This document shows, piece after piece, positions 59,701 through 62,000 of a stretch of DNA of 62,000 nt. The DNA lies in NCBI RefSeq assembly GCF_029227915.1, contig NC_079879.1, forward strand, positions 24,742,501-24,804,500. Reading direction: 5' to 3'. A program made the translations under genes and the position numbers. Within the stretch, counting starts at the first letter, position 1, and each line of letters starts with the position of its first letter. The stretch comes from Hydractinia symbiolongicarpus (Eukaryota; Cnidaria; Hydrozoa; Anthoathecata; Hydractiniidae). The notes below the pieces were generated by a model. The model worked only from the letters and a program-made list of their open reading frames with translations. It was not told the origin of the DNA and did not search any database.

Positions 59701-62000
59701 GTTTTACCGTCTAATATGACTGTCATCATTGGCTCTATAAATTATAATATTGCAAGCAGGTGCCATAGTAGGCGTTTAGTTCTATTTTTGTCAACCATAA
59801 GTTTTTTTGTTACATCCTGCATTAGACCCACCCAACAAATTATACTTTTTAATGTCCATAGCTATGTAGCACAATAATTTTCCGCAGTTATTCTTAAAAT
59901 TTCCTTCGTTAATTGCATCATTGTTTGTTTTTTACGAAACAACAAATGAACACTGATACGGATGTTAATAGCAGTCGAATCACACAGAAATGTTTTCTTT
60001 GCGTAAGGTTGTAACTTTCTTTTTAAGCCAAAACTAGCTCTTTGACTAAACTTCTAACGTTTTAAAAGATGTTGGTTTCTCATACTGTCCTTGGTGGGCC
60101 AGAAATTAATCTTCACGTGCCCATTTGAAACCAACGCATGTTTGGATGATCAATTCTGGAGATTATGCTTACAAGCAATCATTTACACCAACTTCATATT
60201 AAGCACGTTATTTGGTTAAATTCAAAATGTTAAACGAAACGTCAGTACGGCCCATTTTCCCGCTTTCCCGCACTTTCGCAAGCTCAACCTACAAAATTAA
60301 AACTTTTGAAGTCTACATTTTGTTGCTAGGTGTCAATTTCGAAGAATGGCTAAAAACGGTCATTTTTATAAAATTATGAACAGGATTGTAAGTACATATC
60401 TTCTTTATTTTTCATCCAGTTTGTTAAAAACCCTAATTTTGAACTTTTGTTTGCAGTAGAGAGGAGGTAACAGGATTCATAATTAATTACACAGTCATCC
60501 AGTTTAACAGATCTTCATAAAGGAGAAAAAAGTACATGTTTAATAGATAAATTTGTGAAATCATCTTTCGAGGCTATGGAAAACTGTATGAAAAAAACAC
60601 ACAGGGAGTTGCGAAAGAAGACAATTTATAAGTGCAGTTTCTATATCACGTACCATAAGATTCTTATTATTCTGAGGAAGTTTCCATAAGACTGTACTGT
60701 GTATATACAATACCTTTCATTCCTGTCTTCTTGACATTATTGTGAAATTATACTTAAGTAGTTCTCATGAAGTTTCACAAAAATATTTTTGGGTGTGAGT
60801 TGTAATAGTTGTTTAACTGTGGTTTTTATTGTTGTTTTTGTAACAAAACAAGCATATTAAAATCTTGCGAAAAAAAGCTACTAAATATGCCAAAAAATTG
60901 CTGCGAGAGAATTTGACAGAAAGAATTTCGCACGCAAACAAACAACATTTTGACATTTGACATCCCAAGAAGTGTTTTGCGTATTTAAAAGCATTTACAA
61001 ATAACTTACAGGCCAAAACCGCATTTGATTGTCAAAACGCACCATTTATCTTGAAAGAGGAACTAAATTTCTGTGTACGATTGACTTTCAAAACAACATT
61101 ATCTCGAGAGGTTGCCATTGTGTTGTTTTCCTTTTGAAAATATAACGACATTTCATGAATAGTGTCGGAGATTTGTCGGATGTTTCTTATATAATTTTTC
61201 TACTGTTTTTTCTATAATTATATTTAACACTACCAAGCCAATGTATAAAGTAAAGTTTCAGTAACTATTACAAAAATTTGGTAAAAGTTGGAAAGATTGC
61301 CAATAAGTCCGAATTTTTTCATTTTAAGCATAAAGTCCAAATAGCTAATAGAGATACCACAAAATGTGCTCACTTTAGGTCTTGTTCAAGAACGAAAGTT
61401 GATTTAACAGATTTGATCAAAATATATGGTTGAGCTAGTCTAGAATAACATCAGTAAAGTATATAGAAAATGATTTATTTAATAACATGATCTGATGAAA
61501 AAATAATATAAAAAATTGAGGGTAAATTTTAGCAAGAAGAGTTTCAACGTAGCTAATCCTTGCTTAAATGAATAAGTTAAATCTCAGTAATTTTAGTGTA
61601 TGGTTTATAGAAAAGCTGTGGTGGGACGCATTGCTTTGATTTCCATGGAGAGCAATGCGAGCGCATTTGTGCAGGAAAATATAAACGACACATCACTACG
61701 ACCAAAGAAATTTAATAAAACCTGTTTTTAAAAAATTGTAGGATTCTGCGCGAAATCTATTCTAGTGCTTTTAGGTCCGTTATGATCATGTATACCTCTC
61801 CTTAGCATGCTTGCTAGATGCGCGCGTTATATTTCATGTGAAAGCGAGTATTTACAGTCCATGCATAAACAAGATATAGATATCCAGTTAAAAAAAGAAA
61901 ATGTTGTGTAAAAAAGGGATGTTCGAAACCAATTATCTGTAATTAGTGTTTACGAGTTCATTTTAACCATTAAAATAATATTTAATTTATTGTCAATTAG
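56711..62000. other. AT-rich region to the end of the window
   Basis: No exon with a recognisable domain was found. A possible terminal exon after CTGTCTTTTAG near 56891 is discussed among the findings. Confidence 0.4.

Overview
The window is AT-rich, intron-bearing, repeat-dense metazoan DNA with no bacterial-style gene packing. Its content best fits a cnidarian, probably a hydrozoan: an astacin protease with a C-terminal kringle, a LicD-family enzyme, a small secreted cystine-knot ligand, and many tRNA-derived SINE, Helitron-like, Penelope-like and Tigger/pogo pieces. The taxon is an inference; no ribosomal or mitochondrial marker is present.

Three host genes can be modelled with phase-consistent splice sites. 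(1) A plus-strand LicD-family type II membrane protein has two exons (23285-23535 and 28318-28747) and one 4.8 kb phase-2 intron; it encodes 226 aa. (2) A minus-strand 166-aa secreted protein with a seven-cysteine PDGF/VEGF- or Spaetzle-like knot has exons 32584-32579 and 32201-31707 and a TATA box. (3) A minus-strand astacin metalloprotease with a C-terminal kringle has five exons (49578-49323, 48653-48495, 47929-47755, 46750-46527, 46344-45848) and encodes 436 aa. The first sits far from the others, and nothing suggests that the three act in one pathway beyond a shared link to the secretory route.

Most of the rest is transposon-derived. 1-5250: AT-rich DNA with a tRNA-like relic, a small MITE and one orphan exon. 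5254-9898: copies of an element with 70-bp terminal inverted repeats, one of which split an older repeat. 10742-11269: a Tigger-like MITE. 12374-13500: a Helitron-like end and tandem duplications. 14113-15684: a Penelope-like element with an open RT/GIY-YIG frame, inverted terminal copies and an 11-bp target duplication. 16284-21042: an inverted-repeat-bounded region holding a decayed transposase, itself invaded by Helitron-like elements. 21616-22327: a 712-bp Helitron-like element. 30490-31490: a Tigger relic followed by a tRNA-derived SINE. 33465-33628: a 12-bp minisatellite. 34843-36550: two abutting Helitron-like elements and three Tigger-like families. 38650-40021 and 56504-56710: more Helitron-like copies. 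43906-44263: a palindrome and a hAT-like end. 49610-56503 and 56711-62000 are long tracts in which I see no convincing gene.

The most notable signals are the short Helitron-like elements (TC start, 19-nt hairpin and CTAG end, with a GACA microsatellite inside), which repeatedly occur as head-to-tail pairs with no base between them; the cystine-knot ligand gene, whose two-codon first exon would be easily missed; and the astacin-kringle architecture.
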